Origin: Clostridia bacterium
GTDB lineage: Bacteria; Bacillota; Clostridia; Oscillospirales; Acutalibacteraceae
Direction of reading: 5' to 3'
Assembly (NCBI GenBank): GCA_017434985.1
Contig: JAFSFY010000029.1
Span: 1-48,163 of the forward strand
Length of the DNA: 48,163 nt
In this document: piece after piece, positions 34,759 through 44,151 of the stretch
Numbering within the stretch: the stretch's first letter is position 1
How the letters are laid out: every line of letters starts with the position of its first letter
Notes under the pieces: model-generated
What the model saw: only the letters and a program-made list of their open reading frames with translations
What the model was told of the DNA's origin: nothing
Database searches by the model: none
Made by a program: the position numbers and the translations under genes

Positions 34759-35869
34759 TAAAACCGCACAAAAAGTTCACCGTGAACCCTGGCTTCACAT
34801 TGCCAAGCGCAGTGAAATTCCCGGTTGGCAAGCGTGGCTCATTCGCTTGGCGGCGATTTTGATCGCGTTTGTGTTGGTCGGTATCATCTCCTCGTTGCTG
34901 ACGGGGGAGGGCATCGGCGAAGTGTACGGCATTATGATCCGCGGCGTGTTCGGTCGTTTGTTTGAAGGGCAATTCAGTGCCAAAATGATGTGGCGTTTCT
35001 TACAGAGCACCGCGATTCTCTTGTGTTTGTCTTTGGCGGTTACGCCCGCGTTTAAAATGAAATTCTGGAACTGTGGTGCCGAAGGGCAAGCACTCATCGG
35101 CGGTTTGGTTGCGATGATCTGTATGATGAACCTGTCCGGTTTGCCGTATTGGTTGTTGCTTGTGGTTATCGTGGTCACCAGCACGTTGGCAGGTGCCGTT
35201 TGGGGGTTGATTCCCGCCCTCTTCAAGGCGCAATACGGTACCAACGAAACGTTGTTTACCTTGATGATGAACTACGTGGCCACCCAAATCACCGCCTACT
35301 ACGTGTATTTGGTGGGCAAAGGTTCGGGCACCATTAATCCCGTGGACACGGGCAACCTGCCTGTCTTGTTCGGCGCCCCGTATTTGCTTAACATTTTGAT
35401 TGTGGCAATACTCACCGTGGCGTTGTTCATTTACTTAAAAAACAGCAAACAAGGCTACGAGATCACCGTGGTGGGCGAAAGCCAAAACACCGCGCGTTAC
35501 ATTGGCATCAACGTCAAAAAGGTCATTATCCGCACGATGATGATCTCCGGTGCGCTTTGCGGCGTTGCCGGTATGCTGTTGGTGGCGGGCACCAATCACT
35601 CGGTCAACACCAACACGGTGGGTGGCCAAGGATTTACCGCCATTATGGTATCGTGGCTCGGCCAATTCAACGCCTTTATTATGGCGGGTATGGCGGCGCT
35701 TATCGTGTTCCTTAAGAGTGGTGCTGCCAAAGTGGCCGATACGTTTTTCCTCAACAGTTCGTATGCCGACATCGTGTCCGGCATTGTGATTCTCTTCTTG
35801 GTCGGTTGCGAATTCTTCATTCGTTACACCGTCAAGATCCGTCGTAACAAGAAGGAGGAAACGGTATGA
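34751..35869 (+). CDS. ABC importer permease 1 (NupP-like)
   Basis: A 372-residue integral membrane subunit of the BPD_transp_2 family, about ten hydrophobic segments. The start is ATG 34751, preceded by GAGGGAGGCG and overlapping the ATPase end by 8 nt. Family features are FKMKFWNCGAEGQALIGG, GTNETLFTLMMNYVA and the coupling segment GESQNTARYIGINVKK, which contacts the ATPase. Partner of the next gene. Confidence 0.92.
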   Translation: MADKTAQKVHREPWLHIAKRSEIPGWQAWLIRLAAILIAFVLVGIISSLLTGEGIGEVYGIMIRGVFGRLFEGQFSAKMMWRFLQSTAILLCLSLAVTPAFKMKFWNCGAEGQALIGGLVAMICMMNLSGLPYWLLLVVIVVTSTLAGAVWGLIPALFKAQYGTNETLFTLMMNYVATQITAYYVYLVGKGSGTINPVDTGNLPVLFGAPYLLNILIVAILTVALFIYLKNSKQGYEITVVGESQNTARYIGINVKKVIIRTMMISGALCGVAGMLLVAGTNHSVNTNTVGGQGFTAIMVSWLGQFNAFIMAGMAALIVFLKSGAAKVADTFFLNSSYADIVSGIVILFLVGCEFFIRYTVKIRRNKKEETV

Positions 35870-36855
35870 TCAGCGCTTTTATTCGCACGGCGATCCCGCT
35901 CGGTGTACCGCTCTTGTACGGTTCTACGGGCGAGATCATCACCGAAAAATCGGGTCACCTCAACCTCGGTATTCCCGGCATTATGTATGTGGGAAGCATC
36001 GGCGGCGTTATCGGTGCGTTTTTGTATGAAAATGCGTGCGGCAACGTTCTCGAAAATATGAATCCGTTTCTCACGATTTTCATTCCGCTTATCTGTTCGC
36101 TTCTCGGTTCGATACTGATGGGTCTTATCTACAGTTTCCTCACCGTGACGCTGCGTGCCAATCAAAACGTAACGGGTCTGGCGCTTACCACCTTTGGTAT
36201 CGGTATCGGCAACTTCTTCGGCGGTTCGCTCAGCAAATTGGTCAACAGTGATATGCCCAACATCATCCTCACCAAAACCAGTTCGTTGTATCGTACCAGC
36301 CTGCCCTTTGCCGATAAGCTCGGTTGGTTTGGCGAGATCTTCTTGTCCCACGATTTTCTCACCTATTTCTCGGTGATCGTAGCGTTGGTGGCCGCGTTTG
36401 TGCTCAACCGCACCCGCGTCGGTCTGAATTTGCGCGCCGTGGGTGAAAACCCCGCCACCGCCGATGCCGCCGGTATCAACGTCACGCGGTACAAGTATAT
36501 TTCCACCTGCATCGGTAGTGCCATCGCCGGTCTCGGTGGCCTGCAATACGTGATGGCGTATGCCAACGGCGTATGGTCCAACAATGCGTTTGGTGACCGT
36601 GGATGGATGGCAATTGCCTTGGTTATCTTTGCTTTGTGGAAACCCAATATGGCGATCTTGGGATCCTTCTTGTTCGGTGCGCTGTGCAACGTCAACAACT
36701 ATTTGACGGGTCTTGGCACTGCCACGCAAGAACTCTTCAAAATGTTGCCGTATGTGGTAACCTTGGTGGTACTCATCATCACCAGCATGCGCAAAAAACG
36801 CGAACATCAACCGCCGCAAAGTTTGGGTCTGCCTTACTTCCGCGAAGAACGGTAA
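35866..36855 (+). CDS. ABC importer permease 2 (NupQ-like)
   Basis: The second membrane subunit, 329 residues, BPD_transp_2 family. It begins with helices around TAIPLGVPLLYGSTGEI and has EKSGHLNLGIPG, typical of this half. The coupling helix is seen in RAVGENPATADAAGINVTRYK. ATGA overlap with permease 1. A terminator follows directly, closing the xpt-bmp-ATPase-permease operon. Confidence 0.92.
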   Translation: MISAFIRTAIPLGVPLLYGSTGEIITEKSGHLNLGIPGIMYVGSIGGVIGAFLYENACGNVLENMNPFLTIFIPLICSLLGSILMGLIYSFLTVTLRANQNVTGLALTTFGIGIGNFFGGSLSKLVNSDMPNIILTKTSSLYRTSLPFADKLGWFGEIFLSHDFLTYFSVIVALVAAFVLNRTRVGLNLRAVGENPATADAAGINVTRYKYISTCIGSAIAGLGGLQYVMAYANGVWSNNAFGDRGWMAIALVIFALWKPNMAILGSFLFGALCNVNNYLTGLGTATQELFKMLPYVVTLVVLIITSMRKKREHQPPQSLGLPYFREER

Positions 36856-36856
36856 T

Positions 36857-36902
36857 AAAAAAACCTTACCCTGTGCCGATGCGCACGGGGCAAGGTTTTT
36901 TA
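36857..36902 (+). terminator. Terminator of the purine importer operon
   Basis: AAAAAACCTT...GTGC (36857-36875) folds with GCAC...AAGGTTTTTT (36882-36901). The loop is short, one side has small bulges, and a T run follows. It begins 2 nt after the permease stop. Confidence 0.85.
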
Positions 36903-36907
36903 TTGGC

Positions 36908-36936
36908 TTGACGAATACATAATATAAGTGTATACT
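36908..36936 (+). promoter_or_regulatory. Promoter of the transglutaminase-like lipoprotein gene
   Basis: TTGACG (36908-36913) and TATACT (36931-36936) with a 17-bp spacer, 25 nt before ATG 36961. Confidence 0.75.
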
Positions 36937-36960
36937 AACGAACATAAGGAGAGGATAGTC

Positions 36961-38319
36961 ATGACGTATACTCGAATAGTGGCATTCTTGGTGATGTTTA
37001 CCCTGTTGGTCGGTTGTTTGTGCGCTTGCGGAGAAACCGCACCTCAAGGCGGTGCCACGACCACTACGACGGGTGAAACGCAGGTGTCGCAAAGCGATGA
37101 GCAAACCACCACGCAAGAGGATGCGACCACTACGTCGGTCAAGGAAAGCACGACCGAGAAACAAGAAACGACCACTGCAAAGGACAAGACGACCACCGTG
37201 AAAAAAACCGCTGCGTCGACGACGAAAGCGGAAACAACGGTTGGCACAACTACCACGACGGCGCAGACCACCGTGGCGACCACCACGACGACGAAAGCAC
37301 AACCCATCACGGCGCTGAAACCTCTTTCGTCGGATGACTATTACGGTTACAACCTGTTGAAAAAAGAAGCCGACGGCGCGCTGTTGACGCAGTTGTACAA
37401 ACACTTTGTGGAATCGGTCGAACGTATGGATGCAACGATCAAGTTGGATTCGATTTCCACCTCCTTGTCGCTGCCGACCGTGAAAAAAGTATGGAACTAT
37501 TACCAGCTTGATTATCCGCAACATTTTTGGGTGGATAACGGATTTGATTACTCCACGTTGAGTGAACACGTGACCGAAATTCAGCCCATCTATTCTATGA
37601 CGGTGGCTGAACGCGACAAAGCCAAAGTCGAATTCGATGCGGTAGTAAAAAGTCTCTTGTCCAAAATCTCGGGTAGCTGGGGCGAATACAAACGCGAGTT
37701 GGCGGTGCACGATGCGTTGTGTGATCGTGTTACCTATCGCGATGACGGCAAAACCTCGCATAATGCGTACGGCGCTTTGGTGAACAAAGTGGCGGTTTGC
37801 GAGGGCTATGCCGAAGCATTCCAGTATTTGATGTATCAAGTGGGCACGCAGTGCCTGGGCGTTTTCGGTACCGCCGAAAAATTGCCGCACAAATGGAACA
37901 TCGTCTACATTGATGGCGTGTATTACGACGTGGACGTGACGTGGGATGACCCGATCGTCAATGGTGGCGCAGAGTTGGTGGCGCACACCTACTTCAACCT
38001 GTCGGACGCCATTTTGTTCCGTGATCACAACGAGAACGATGAGCGCAACTATCCCTTACCGCCTTGCAATTCGATGGACGAAAACTATTACGTGGTGCAA
38101 GGTGTGTGGATGCACGACTTCTCCGAGGAAGCCATCGCCAAAGCGATTCAATCGCACGGTGAAACGGTGGAGATCTATTTGGATGAACACACCACGGACG
38201 AGTTTGCCACTTGGTTGCAAGAACATTGGAAAACCATTCGCGAGATGGTGCAAACCGAGTATCGCGGATACCGTTTAGCGGCCGTCTCCAACACCGTCAC
38301 ACTGACCTTAACGAAATAA
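36961..38319 (+). CDS. Lipoprotein with Thr-rich linker and transglutaminase-like domain
   Basis: A 452-residue secreted protein. The signal peptide is followed by candidate lipobox cysteines 19 (LVGC) and 23 (LCAC). Residues about 30-118 are a Thr/Lys/Glu-rich linker. The C-terminal part holds a transglutaminase-like cysteine-protease fold with a visible triad: Cys280 in AVCEGYAEAF, His310 in PHKWNIV, and Asp325 in YDVDVTWDD. Such domains in Clostridia may cleave or crosslink proteins or peptides at the surface. The substrate is unknown. ATG 36961 is chosen because it follows AAGGAGAGG and starts the signal peptide. Monocistronic, with its own promoter and terminator. Confidence 0.88.
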   Translation: MTYTRIVAFLVMFTLLVGCLCACGETAPQGGATTTTTGETQVSQSDEQTTTQEDATTTSVKESTTEKQETTTAKDKTTTVKKTAASTTKAETTVGTTTTTAQTTVATTTTTKAQPITALKPLSSDDYYGYNLLKKEADGALLTQLYKHFVESVERMDATIKLDSISTSLSLPTVKKVWNYYQLDYPQHFWVDNGFDYSTLSEHVTEIQPIYSMTVAERDKAKVEFDAVVKSLLSKISGSWGEYKRELAVHDALCDRVTYRDDGKTSHNAYGALVNKVAVCEGYAEAFQYLMYQVGTQCLGVFGTAEKLPHKWNIVYIDGVYYDVDVTWDDPIVNGGAELVAHTYFNLSDAILFRDHNENDERNYPLPPCNSMDENYYVVQGVWMHDFSEEAIAKAIQSHGETVEIYLDEHTTDEFATWLQEHWKTIREMVQTEYRGYRLAAVSNTVTLTLTK

Positions 38320-38320
38320 T

Positions 38321-38370
38321 AAAAAACAACACCGTGGTTAACGTGTTTGCGTTAACCACGGTGCTTTTTT
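38321..38370. terminator. Bidirectional terminator between converging genes
   Basis: CACCGTGGTTAACG (38330-38343) and CGTTAACCACGGTG (38350-38363) form a perfect 14-bp stem, flanked by an A run and a T run. It ends the plus-strand lipoprotein. Its T run reaches 2 nt into the stop codon of the minus-strand ABC exporter, so it also ends that operon. Confidence 0.88.
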
Positions 38371-40198
38371 ATAGAATGGCGTTTACGGTATCGCGTTCAA
38401 ATTGACGCGTATATAAGGTGTAGTAATAGCCTTTTTGCGCCATCAATTCGGCGTGTTTGCCTTGTTCCACGATCTTGCCGTCACGCACCACAATGATGAC
38501 GTCGGCTTCGCGCACGGTGGACAAGCGGTGGGCGATGATAAACGAGGTACGCCCTTTGGTAACTTCGCTGATGGCGTTTTGAATGATCTGTTCGGTCAGC
38601 GTATCCACCGAAGAAGTGGCTTCATCCAACACCAGCAATCGCGGATCGGCAATGATGGCACGGGCAAAGGAGAGCAACTGCTTTTCTCCCGTGGAGAGCA
38701 GGTCACCGCCCTCACCGACTTCGCTGTCCAATCCGTTGTCCATACGGTTTACCACCGCATCGGCCGAAACCAAGCGTAACGCTTCCCAAATTTCTTCGTC
38801 GGTGGCGTTTGGCTTACCGTAACGTAAATTTTCACGTACGGTGCCTGAAAACAGATGCGGAGTTTGCAACACGTAACCGATGTGGGAATGCAACCACAGT
38901 TGTGAACGCTCACGGGCGTCACGTCCGTCAATCAAGATACGACCGACGGTCGGCTCGTAGAAGCGGCAAACCAAATTGACGAGGGTGGATTTTCCGGCAC
39001 CCGTTTCGCCGACGATGGCGACCTGCGTTCCGCGGGGGATTTTCAGCGAGAAATGTTCGAGCACGGTTTCTTCGCCGTCGGGATAACGGAAAGTCACGTC
39101 GTCAAATTCAATATCGCCGTAAAGAGATTCCCAATTTTCGCGGTGCGGGGAGAAGGCGTCGCCATATGCGTCAATCACCTCTGAGGTGTCACTCACGTCG
39201 GATTCGGTTTGCAACAACCGCGTGATACGCTCAATGTTCACCTGCGTGTTGATGAGGCTGTTGATGGATTCAATTAACCATAACAGCGGTTCGGTCAGTC
39301 CTTGGGCATAAGACATAAATGCAGAAAGGGTACCGAGTTCCATTGCTTGTTCCATCGTAATTAAACCGCCGCGCCACAACACCAGCGCCAGTGCCAACAT
39401 TGAGAAAAACGATACCGAAGAAAACAGCATCCCGCGGAAATGCGAAGCTTTCACGGTGGTGCGTTTCATCACGCCGGTATCCTCGTCAAATTCGCGGATC
39501 ATCGTTTTTTCTACCACCAATGTTTTGATGGTTTTGGCACCGGTGATACCTTCGTTGTAGTCGCCCGATATTTTGGAGTTCAACTCACGAATACGGTGGT
39601 TGAGGTTGCTCAAATGTTTGCGGCACAAGGCGATCAGCAGAGTTGCCAGTGGTACCACCGTGAGCACGAGCAAGGCGAGTTTCCAGTTGATGGATAACAT
39701 CACGGCAATGGCACCGATGATGTAGGAGGTGTGCCAAATACTGTCCATCATCACCCACGACACGAGTTCACCGATGCGTGACGTATCGCTCATCACACGC
39801 GAATGAATGTACCCGACGCTGTTTTGATTGAAGTACGAAAACGACAGCGTTTGCAGGTGGTTAAAGGTGGCTTTCTTTAGGTCGTAACCAATTTTCATTT
39901 CCACGTGCGTGGCGTGGAAAAAGGCGAAGAAGTTGGCAAATACTTGAACAATCAGAGTGCTGACGTACAGAAGAATGAAGGTTGCCAGCGTATCGGTGAC
40001 CCCGCCCACAATGTAGTGGTCAATGGCGTAACGCTGAAACAACGGCAGGGCAATGTCAACCAAACTGCCGACCAATCCCAACCCCATCATCAACAGTAAA
40101 ATGTGGCGGTAGGGTTTTAAAAACGGGAAGAGGCGGTTGAGACCGAAGTAAGGCAGACGCACGTGCTCTTGTTCGGTCTTCTTTTGTTGAACACTCAT
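38369..40198 (-). CDS. ABC exporter half-transporter B (membrane domain plus ATPase)
   Basis: A 609-residue type IV exporter chain with six helices (about 1-320), then an ATPase with Walker A VGETGAGKSTLVN, signature LSTGEKQLLSFARA and Walker B LLVLDEATSSVD. The signature reads LSTGE rather than LSGGQ, and the H-loop is IIAHRLSTV. It pairs with the gene immediately upstream in the operon, whose signature is canonical; heterodimers with one altered site are common. The start is ATG 40198 after GAGGAGGTGACGG, overlapping the partner's stop by 4 nt. Longer upstream reading has no ribosome site. Confidence 0.9.
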   Translation of the reverse strand: MSVQQKKTEQEHVRLPYFGLNRLFPFLKPYRHILLLMMGLGLVGSLVDIALPLFQRYAIDHYIVGGVTDTLATFILLYVSTLIVQVFANFFAFFHATHVEMKIGYDLKKATFNHLQTLSFSYFNQNSVGYIHSRVMSDTSRIGELVSWVMMDSIWHTSYIIGAIAVMLSINWKLALLVLTVVPLATLLIALCRKHLSNLNHRIRELNSKISGDYNEGITGAKTIKTLVVEKTMIREFDEDTGVMKRTTVKASHFRGMLFSSVSFFSMLALALVLWRGGLITMEQAMELGTLSAFMSYAQGLTEPLLWLIESINSLINTQVNIERITRLLQTESDVSDTSEVIDAYGDAFSPHRENWESLYGDIEFDDVTFRYPDGEETVLEHFSLKIPRGTQVAIVGETGAGKSTLVNLVCRFYEPTVGRILIDGRDARERSQLWLHSHIGYVLQTPHLFSGTVRENLRYGKPNATDEEIWEALRLVSADAVVNRMDNGLDSEVGEGGDLLSTGEKQLLSFARAIIADPRLLVLDEATSSVDTLTEQIIQNAISEVTKGRTSFIIAHRLSTVREADVIIVVRDGKIVEQGKHAELMAQKGYYYTLYTRQFERDTVNAIL

Positions 40199-42021
40199 AC
40201 CGTCACCTCCTCTTCCAGGGCACCGGCAAGTTGCAACTCGTAAATGCGGCGGTAGATACCGTCGGTACGCGTCATCAGTTGCTCGTGAGTGCCGGACTCG
40301 GCGATACACCCGTTTTCCAACACCAAGATGAGATCGGCGTGCATCAAGGTTGCCGTGCGATGCGAAATGAGGAATACGGTGGAATCGCCCAAATGCTCGT
40401 TTAACGCCGCGCGGATGCGGGCATCCGTTTCGGCGTCCACGGCGGACAGAGAGTCGTCAAACACCATAATGGGTGTTTTTTGCGTTAACATACGGGCGAT
40501 GGCCGCGCGTTGTTTTTGACCGCCTGAAAGGGTTACACCGCGTTCACCGACAAAGGTATCGTACCCGTCGACAAATTCATTCACCGTGTCGTCCAAACAA
40601 GCAATACGCGCCGCTTCGCGGATGTCTTCCTCGGTGATTCCTTCGGAAGCGATGGCGATATTGTCGGCAATCGAGCGGGAAAAGAGATACGGTTCTTGCA
40701 AGACCATTCCCACGCCGCGGCGGAGTTGTTCCGCTTTCATATCGGCGATATCGACACCACCGATGGTGATGCGACCGCCACTGCCGTCTTCGGGCAGGGG
40801 ATACAAGCGGTTGAGCAGATGCATCAAGGTGGACTTTCCGGAGCCGGTTCCACCCAAAATGCCGATGGTTTGCCCGCTTTTGGCGGTAAACGAAATGTGA
40901 GAAAGAAGCGGCGCGTCATCGGTATAGCCGAATGAAACGTCGTCAAACACAATATCGCCGCGCAGATCGGCGTCCACCGCATCGGGACGATCCTGCTCGA
41001 TGGGGGAGGATAAAATATAGTGTAAGCGGTCAACCGAAATGCCCGCTTTGCTGAGTTCGGAGATCATACGCCCCAAACGGCGAATGGGCCACGAGAGCAT
41101 CGTGTTGTAGGACATAAACGCGATGAAATCGCCCGCCGTCATAGTGCCTTTGGCGCATTGCAGAACACCCAATGTTAAAATCAGCATTACTTGGATACCG
41201 GCGATAAAATCGCCTACACCCCAAAACGCCGCCATCAAACGGGAAAGGCGCAACCACCGATTGGTGTATTCGGTATTTTGCGCGTCAAAACGGTCACGTT
41301 CATACGCTTCACGCCCAAATGCGCGCACCACGCGGACACCGGTAAGGTTTTCTTGCGCGATGGCCGACAGAACACCCTCCGCCTCGTCGCATTCCTTGAA
41401 ACGGCGGCGGATACGTCCACCGAAGAAAAGGGAATACAACAAGATAACGGGAAGCGTGACGGTGGCGGCAATCGCCAACGACACGTTCATCGCGTACATC
41501 ATCGAGAGGGAGACGGTGATCTGCAGAACAATACGGAAGATGGAGATGAGCTGTTCCGACAAAAAGTTTTTCACCGTTTCCACGTCGGACGTGCATCGCT
41601 GAATGATATCACCCGTGCGGTTTTGCATATGCCATGAGAAAGGCAGATATTGAATATGTGAAAACAGCAAGTGGCGCATGCGACGCACCAGCGTTTCCGA
41701 AGCGGTGGTGCTGAACACGCGTTGCAGATAGCGGGAAACACCCGACAGCAACGCCAAGCACCCCACCGCGATGGCCAACACCCACAAGTGACCGCGCAAA
41801 TACGGCGTGCCGCCGATGCGCGCGATCAGGTCGTTGACGATGGAGGGCAGTTCGGACGGTTCGTTTCCCAGCACGGTATCCACCGTGTAGCGAACGATCT
41901 GCGGAACGGCCGTGTCCACAAAGGTGATGAGCAAGGACGTAAAAATACTGATAAGGAAAAACCGTTTACTGCCTTGCATAAACCGCCATAGAACGGTTCG
42001 TTTGGTCAAAGGAGAATTCAT
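40195..42021 (-). CDS. ABC exporter half-transporter A (membrane domain plus ATPase)
   Basis: A 608-residue partner of the preceding entry. Six membrane helices (about 15-320) precede the ATPase with Walker A LGGTGSGKSTLMH, signature LSGGQKQRAAIARM and Walker B IMVFDDSLSAVD. Asp replaces the usual catalytic Glu in that Walker B (FDD). So this subunit supplies a canonical signature but a substituted catalytic acid, while the partner supplies LDE and an altered signature: the textbook heterodimer asymmetry. It may export a lipid, peptide or glycoconjugate of the surface-polymer operon it lies in, or be a multidrug pump. Confidence 0.9.
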   Translation of the reverse strand: MNSPLTKRTVLWRFMQGSKRFFLISIFTSLLITFVDTAVPQIVRYTVDTVLGNEPSELPSIVNDLIARIGGTPYLRGHLWVLAIAVGCLALLSGVSRYLQRVFSTTASETLVRRMRHLLFSHIQYLPFSWHMQNRTGDIIQRCTSDVETVKNFLSEQLISIFRIVLQITVSLSMMYAMNVSLAIAATVTLPVILLYSLFFGGRIRRRFKECDEAEGVLSAIAQENLTGVRVVRAFGREAYERDRFDAQNTEYTNRWLRLSRLMAAFWGVGDFIAGIQVMLILTLGVLQCAKGTMTAGDFIAFMSYNTMLSWPIRRLGRMISELSKAGISVDRLHYILSSPIEQDRPDAVDADLRGDIVFDDVSFGYTDDAPLLSHISFTAKSGQTIGILGGTGSGKSTLMHLLNRLYPLPEDGSGGRITIGGVDIADMKAEQLRRGVGMVLQEPYLFSRSIADNIAIASEGITEEDIREAARIACLDDTVNEFVDGYDTFVGERGVTLSGGQKQRAAIARMLTQKTPIMVFDDSLSAVDAETDARIRAALNEHLGDSTVFLISHRTATLMHADLILVLENGCIAESGTHEQLMTRTDGIYRRIYELQLAGALEEEVTV

Positions 42022-42032
42022 AAGCGTATGTA

Positions 42033-43148
42033 TCAGTCGGCGGCCGTTTCTGCCGATACGGTTTCAGCGGGAAGTTGTTCGGCGGTTTTGGCCTTGGTGA
42101 ATTTACGAAGCAGGCAGTAGCCCACGATCAACGCAATGCCGATGACGGCATAGATGATGGCGGCAACGGCCAATTTTTGCGATAACACGGTGGTAACAGA
42201 GGTGATAAGCGGTGCCACCGCTGCCAACGAGTTATCGAGAAGCAAGGCGGCGGTGATCCCGTTCGCACCGGCGGCCAGCAGTGCCACCGGCAAAGCGGCA
42301 ATCAACGTGTCGATGCCAAGCCACAACATACCGCCGAAACGGTTAAAGCGGCACAATGCGATCAACAAAACAAGGATGACAATGATAATGATAAACGTGA
42401 TCGAAACGGAAGGGGAAACGAGTTGACGGATCAGATCCAACGGATCGGTCTGCTCGTCGGAAGGTGTGGGATCGGGAGCTTCTCGCGTGGCCATACGGCT
42501 GCCGGCACCGGCTTCCAAATCGCCCAAAACGTCTTCCACGTCAACGTCACCCTTTTCGAGTTCGTCGGTAATACTGTCCATATCCACGCTTCCGTCGTCA
42601 CCGAGGAAATCCGAGGCGTTGGGGAAATAATCCAAAATGGCCTGTGCATTTTCAAATACGTAATTTTGAATTTCCGTGACCAATTCCTCGTGGGTGAGGG
42701 TCACGTCTGCGGGTATGTAGGGTCTAATGATCGTTGCCAGCGCGTCACCTTCTTCGGTGACGATCTTTTTCAAGGCCTCAACGGTCAATTTCGGTTTTTC
42801 GCCGGTTTGTTTGAGTTGATTGACCACGTCGTCGGCATACAAAGTGACGAGTTGACCGACGGCGTCCGATTTGACGATATCGTTTACCACTTGGTCGAGG
42901 GCATCGTTCTTCAGAACCTTGCCTACCACGGGAATGCTTTCCCAATCGTCGCCGATCATCTCTTTTACATCATCGCTGGAGGGGAGAAACTGCGTAAAGT
43001 CGATGTTCTGAATGACGTCGGTGATGGTATTGGCCGATACAAACGAGGCGGCAGAACGATAGACGGGAAATACGAGCAACACCAGCACTAACACGATGCT
43101 GAGAAGTGAAGCGAAAATACAACCCAATACGTTCAAAAAAGTTTTCAT
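42033..43148 (-). CDS. Unknown multi-pass membrane protein with an acidic outer domain
   Basis: A 371-residue protein I do not recognise. Helix one (about 5-27) is followed by a long acidic, mostly polar region (about 35-245), then three hydrophobic segments (about 255-275, 285-315, 330-360) and an acidic Thr/Ala/Glu tail. The polar region is probably outside the cell. The start is ATG 43148, with AAGAAGGGTG upstream. It sits between the ABC exporter and the Stealth gene, so it may take part in the same surface pathway. No enzyme motif is visible. Confidence 0.75.
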   Translation of the reverse strand: MKTFLNVLGCIFASLLSIVLVLVLLVFPVYRSAASFVSANTITDVIQNIDFTQFLPSSDDVKEMIGDDWESIPVVGKVLKNDALDQVVNDIVKSDAVGQLVTLYADDVVNQLKQTGEKPKLTVEALKKIVTEEGDALATIIRPYIPADVTLTHEELVTEIQNYVFENAQAILDYFPNASDFLGDDGSVDMDSITDELEKGDVDVEDVLGDLEAGAGSRMATREAPDPTPSDEQTDPLDLIRQLVSPSVSITFIIIIVILVLLIALCRFNRFGGMLWLGIDTLIAALPVALLAAGANGITAALLLDNSLAAVAPLITSVTTVLSQKLAVAAIIYAVIGIALIVGYCLLRKFTKAKTAEQLPAETVSAETAAD

Positions 43149-43164
43149 AAAACACCCTTCTTCT

Positions 43165-44151
43165 TTATTTCTCGAAAGACGACTTGTTCGGCAAAATTTG
43201 TTCAAACAAGCGTTGTAATTGTTGTTTGGCCGATTCGAAATCCAAAGAGGGATCATCGTCGTTCAAACAGATCATCGGATGCCGTTGATGCAAAATGGCA
43301 TCGGCAATGGCCTCATCGTCACGACCGATGGAGAAAAAGCGTCCTCGATCGGCACCGTCGGGAACAAAGTTCCCCGTTACGAATTGCCAATAACGGCACA
43401 ACCATTGGTTGACCATTTCAGGAGATCTTGCAGAGAAGCGGCAGGTAGTATCCAATAAGGTGGGTTCGGCGTCCCATACCGCTTCGAAGGTGCTTTTGCG
43501 ATAAGCAAACGGGATGTGCGGATCATAAAAACCCGTAAAGCAAGCGAACGGCGAGGTGTACAGGTTTTTAAGAGCGCCCTTTCCCAACTTGAGACTGTAC
43601 CATTTGCGGCGGTGCGTTTTCAGCACCTGTTTTTTGGAAAAGTGCCGATTGATGACCGCAAGGTTATTGCCGATCATATGGTCGATCTGCCCGCTGAAAA
43701 ATTGATGCGGAATTTCCACGCAAACGTCCACGGGAAGTCCGTCTTGAAAGAAAAAATCAGGGGACAACGGGCGTAAAAAGAACATATCGTCGTTGGCGTA
43801 AATAAACTGTTCCGCTAACCCGTCAATGCGATGAAAATTAAGTTCAATGGCATTGGCGGTAAAGGTGGGCAGATACTCTGCGGGGATAAAATCGCGGTGA
43901 TTGACAACGTTTAACTTTTCGCAGTCGGTGTTCATCCACGGCGGAAGGTGACCCCACGTGACAAAATGCACCTTGCGGATAAACGGCAAAAAGGCTTCAA
44001 TGCCGCGGAACAAATACTGTAGGTTATCCCAATCGCGAAAACGCACTGCATCGCCGCTCGGTGTAACACCCGTTACGCGTTGCTTTTCTCGCTGCCACGC
44101 TTCGTCGTTGCCGTCCACCCACGGAAGAATGAGGTCAATGTCCTTGTTCAT
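43165..44151 (-). CDS. Stealth-family sugar-phosphate transferase
   Basis: A 328-residue enzyme of the Stealth family, which transfers hexose-1-phosphate units to make phosphodiester-linked capsule or wall polymers. Conserved regions appear in order: DLILPWVDGNDEAW (CR1) at the N terminus, RFRDWDNLQYLFRGIE and IYANDDMFFLRP (CR2), GFYDPHIPFAYRK (CR3), and MICLNDDD near the C terminus (CR4). It is cytoplasmic. The start is ATG 44151, after GAGGTGAAACAC. The upstream O-antigen-like gene ends at 44135, so the two overlap by 17 nt. Confidence 0.9.
   Translation of the reverse strand: MNKDIDLILPWVDGNDEAWQREKQRVTGVTPSGDAVRFRDWDNLQYLFRGIEAFLPFIRKVHFVTWGHLPPWMNTDCEKLNVVNHRDFIPAEYLPTFTANAIELNFHRIDGLAEQFIYANDDMFFLRPLSPDFFFQDGLPVDVCVEIPHQFFSGQIDHMIGNNLAVINRHFSKKQVLKTHRRKWYSLKLGKGALKNLYTSPFACFTGFYDPHIPFAYRKSTFEAVWDAEPTLLDTTCRFSARSPEMVNQWLCRYWQFVTGNFVPDGADRGRFFSIGRDDEAIADAILHQRHPMICLNDDDPSLDFESAKQQLQRLFEQILPNKSSFEK

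Noticed and set aside
35824-38028. 734-codon minus-strand frame
   Set aside because: Runs across the operon terminator and two genes on the other strand; Arg/His/Gly-rich shadow.
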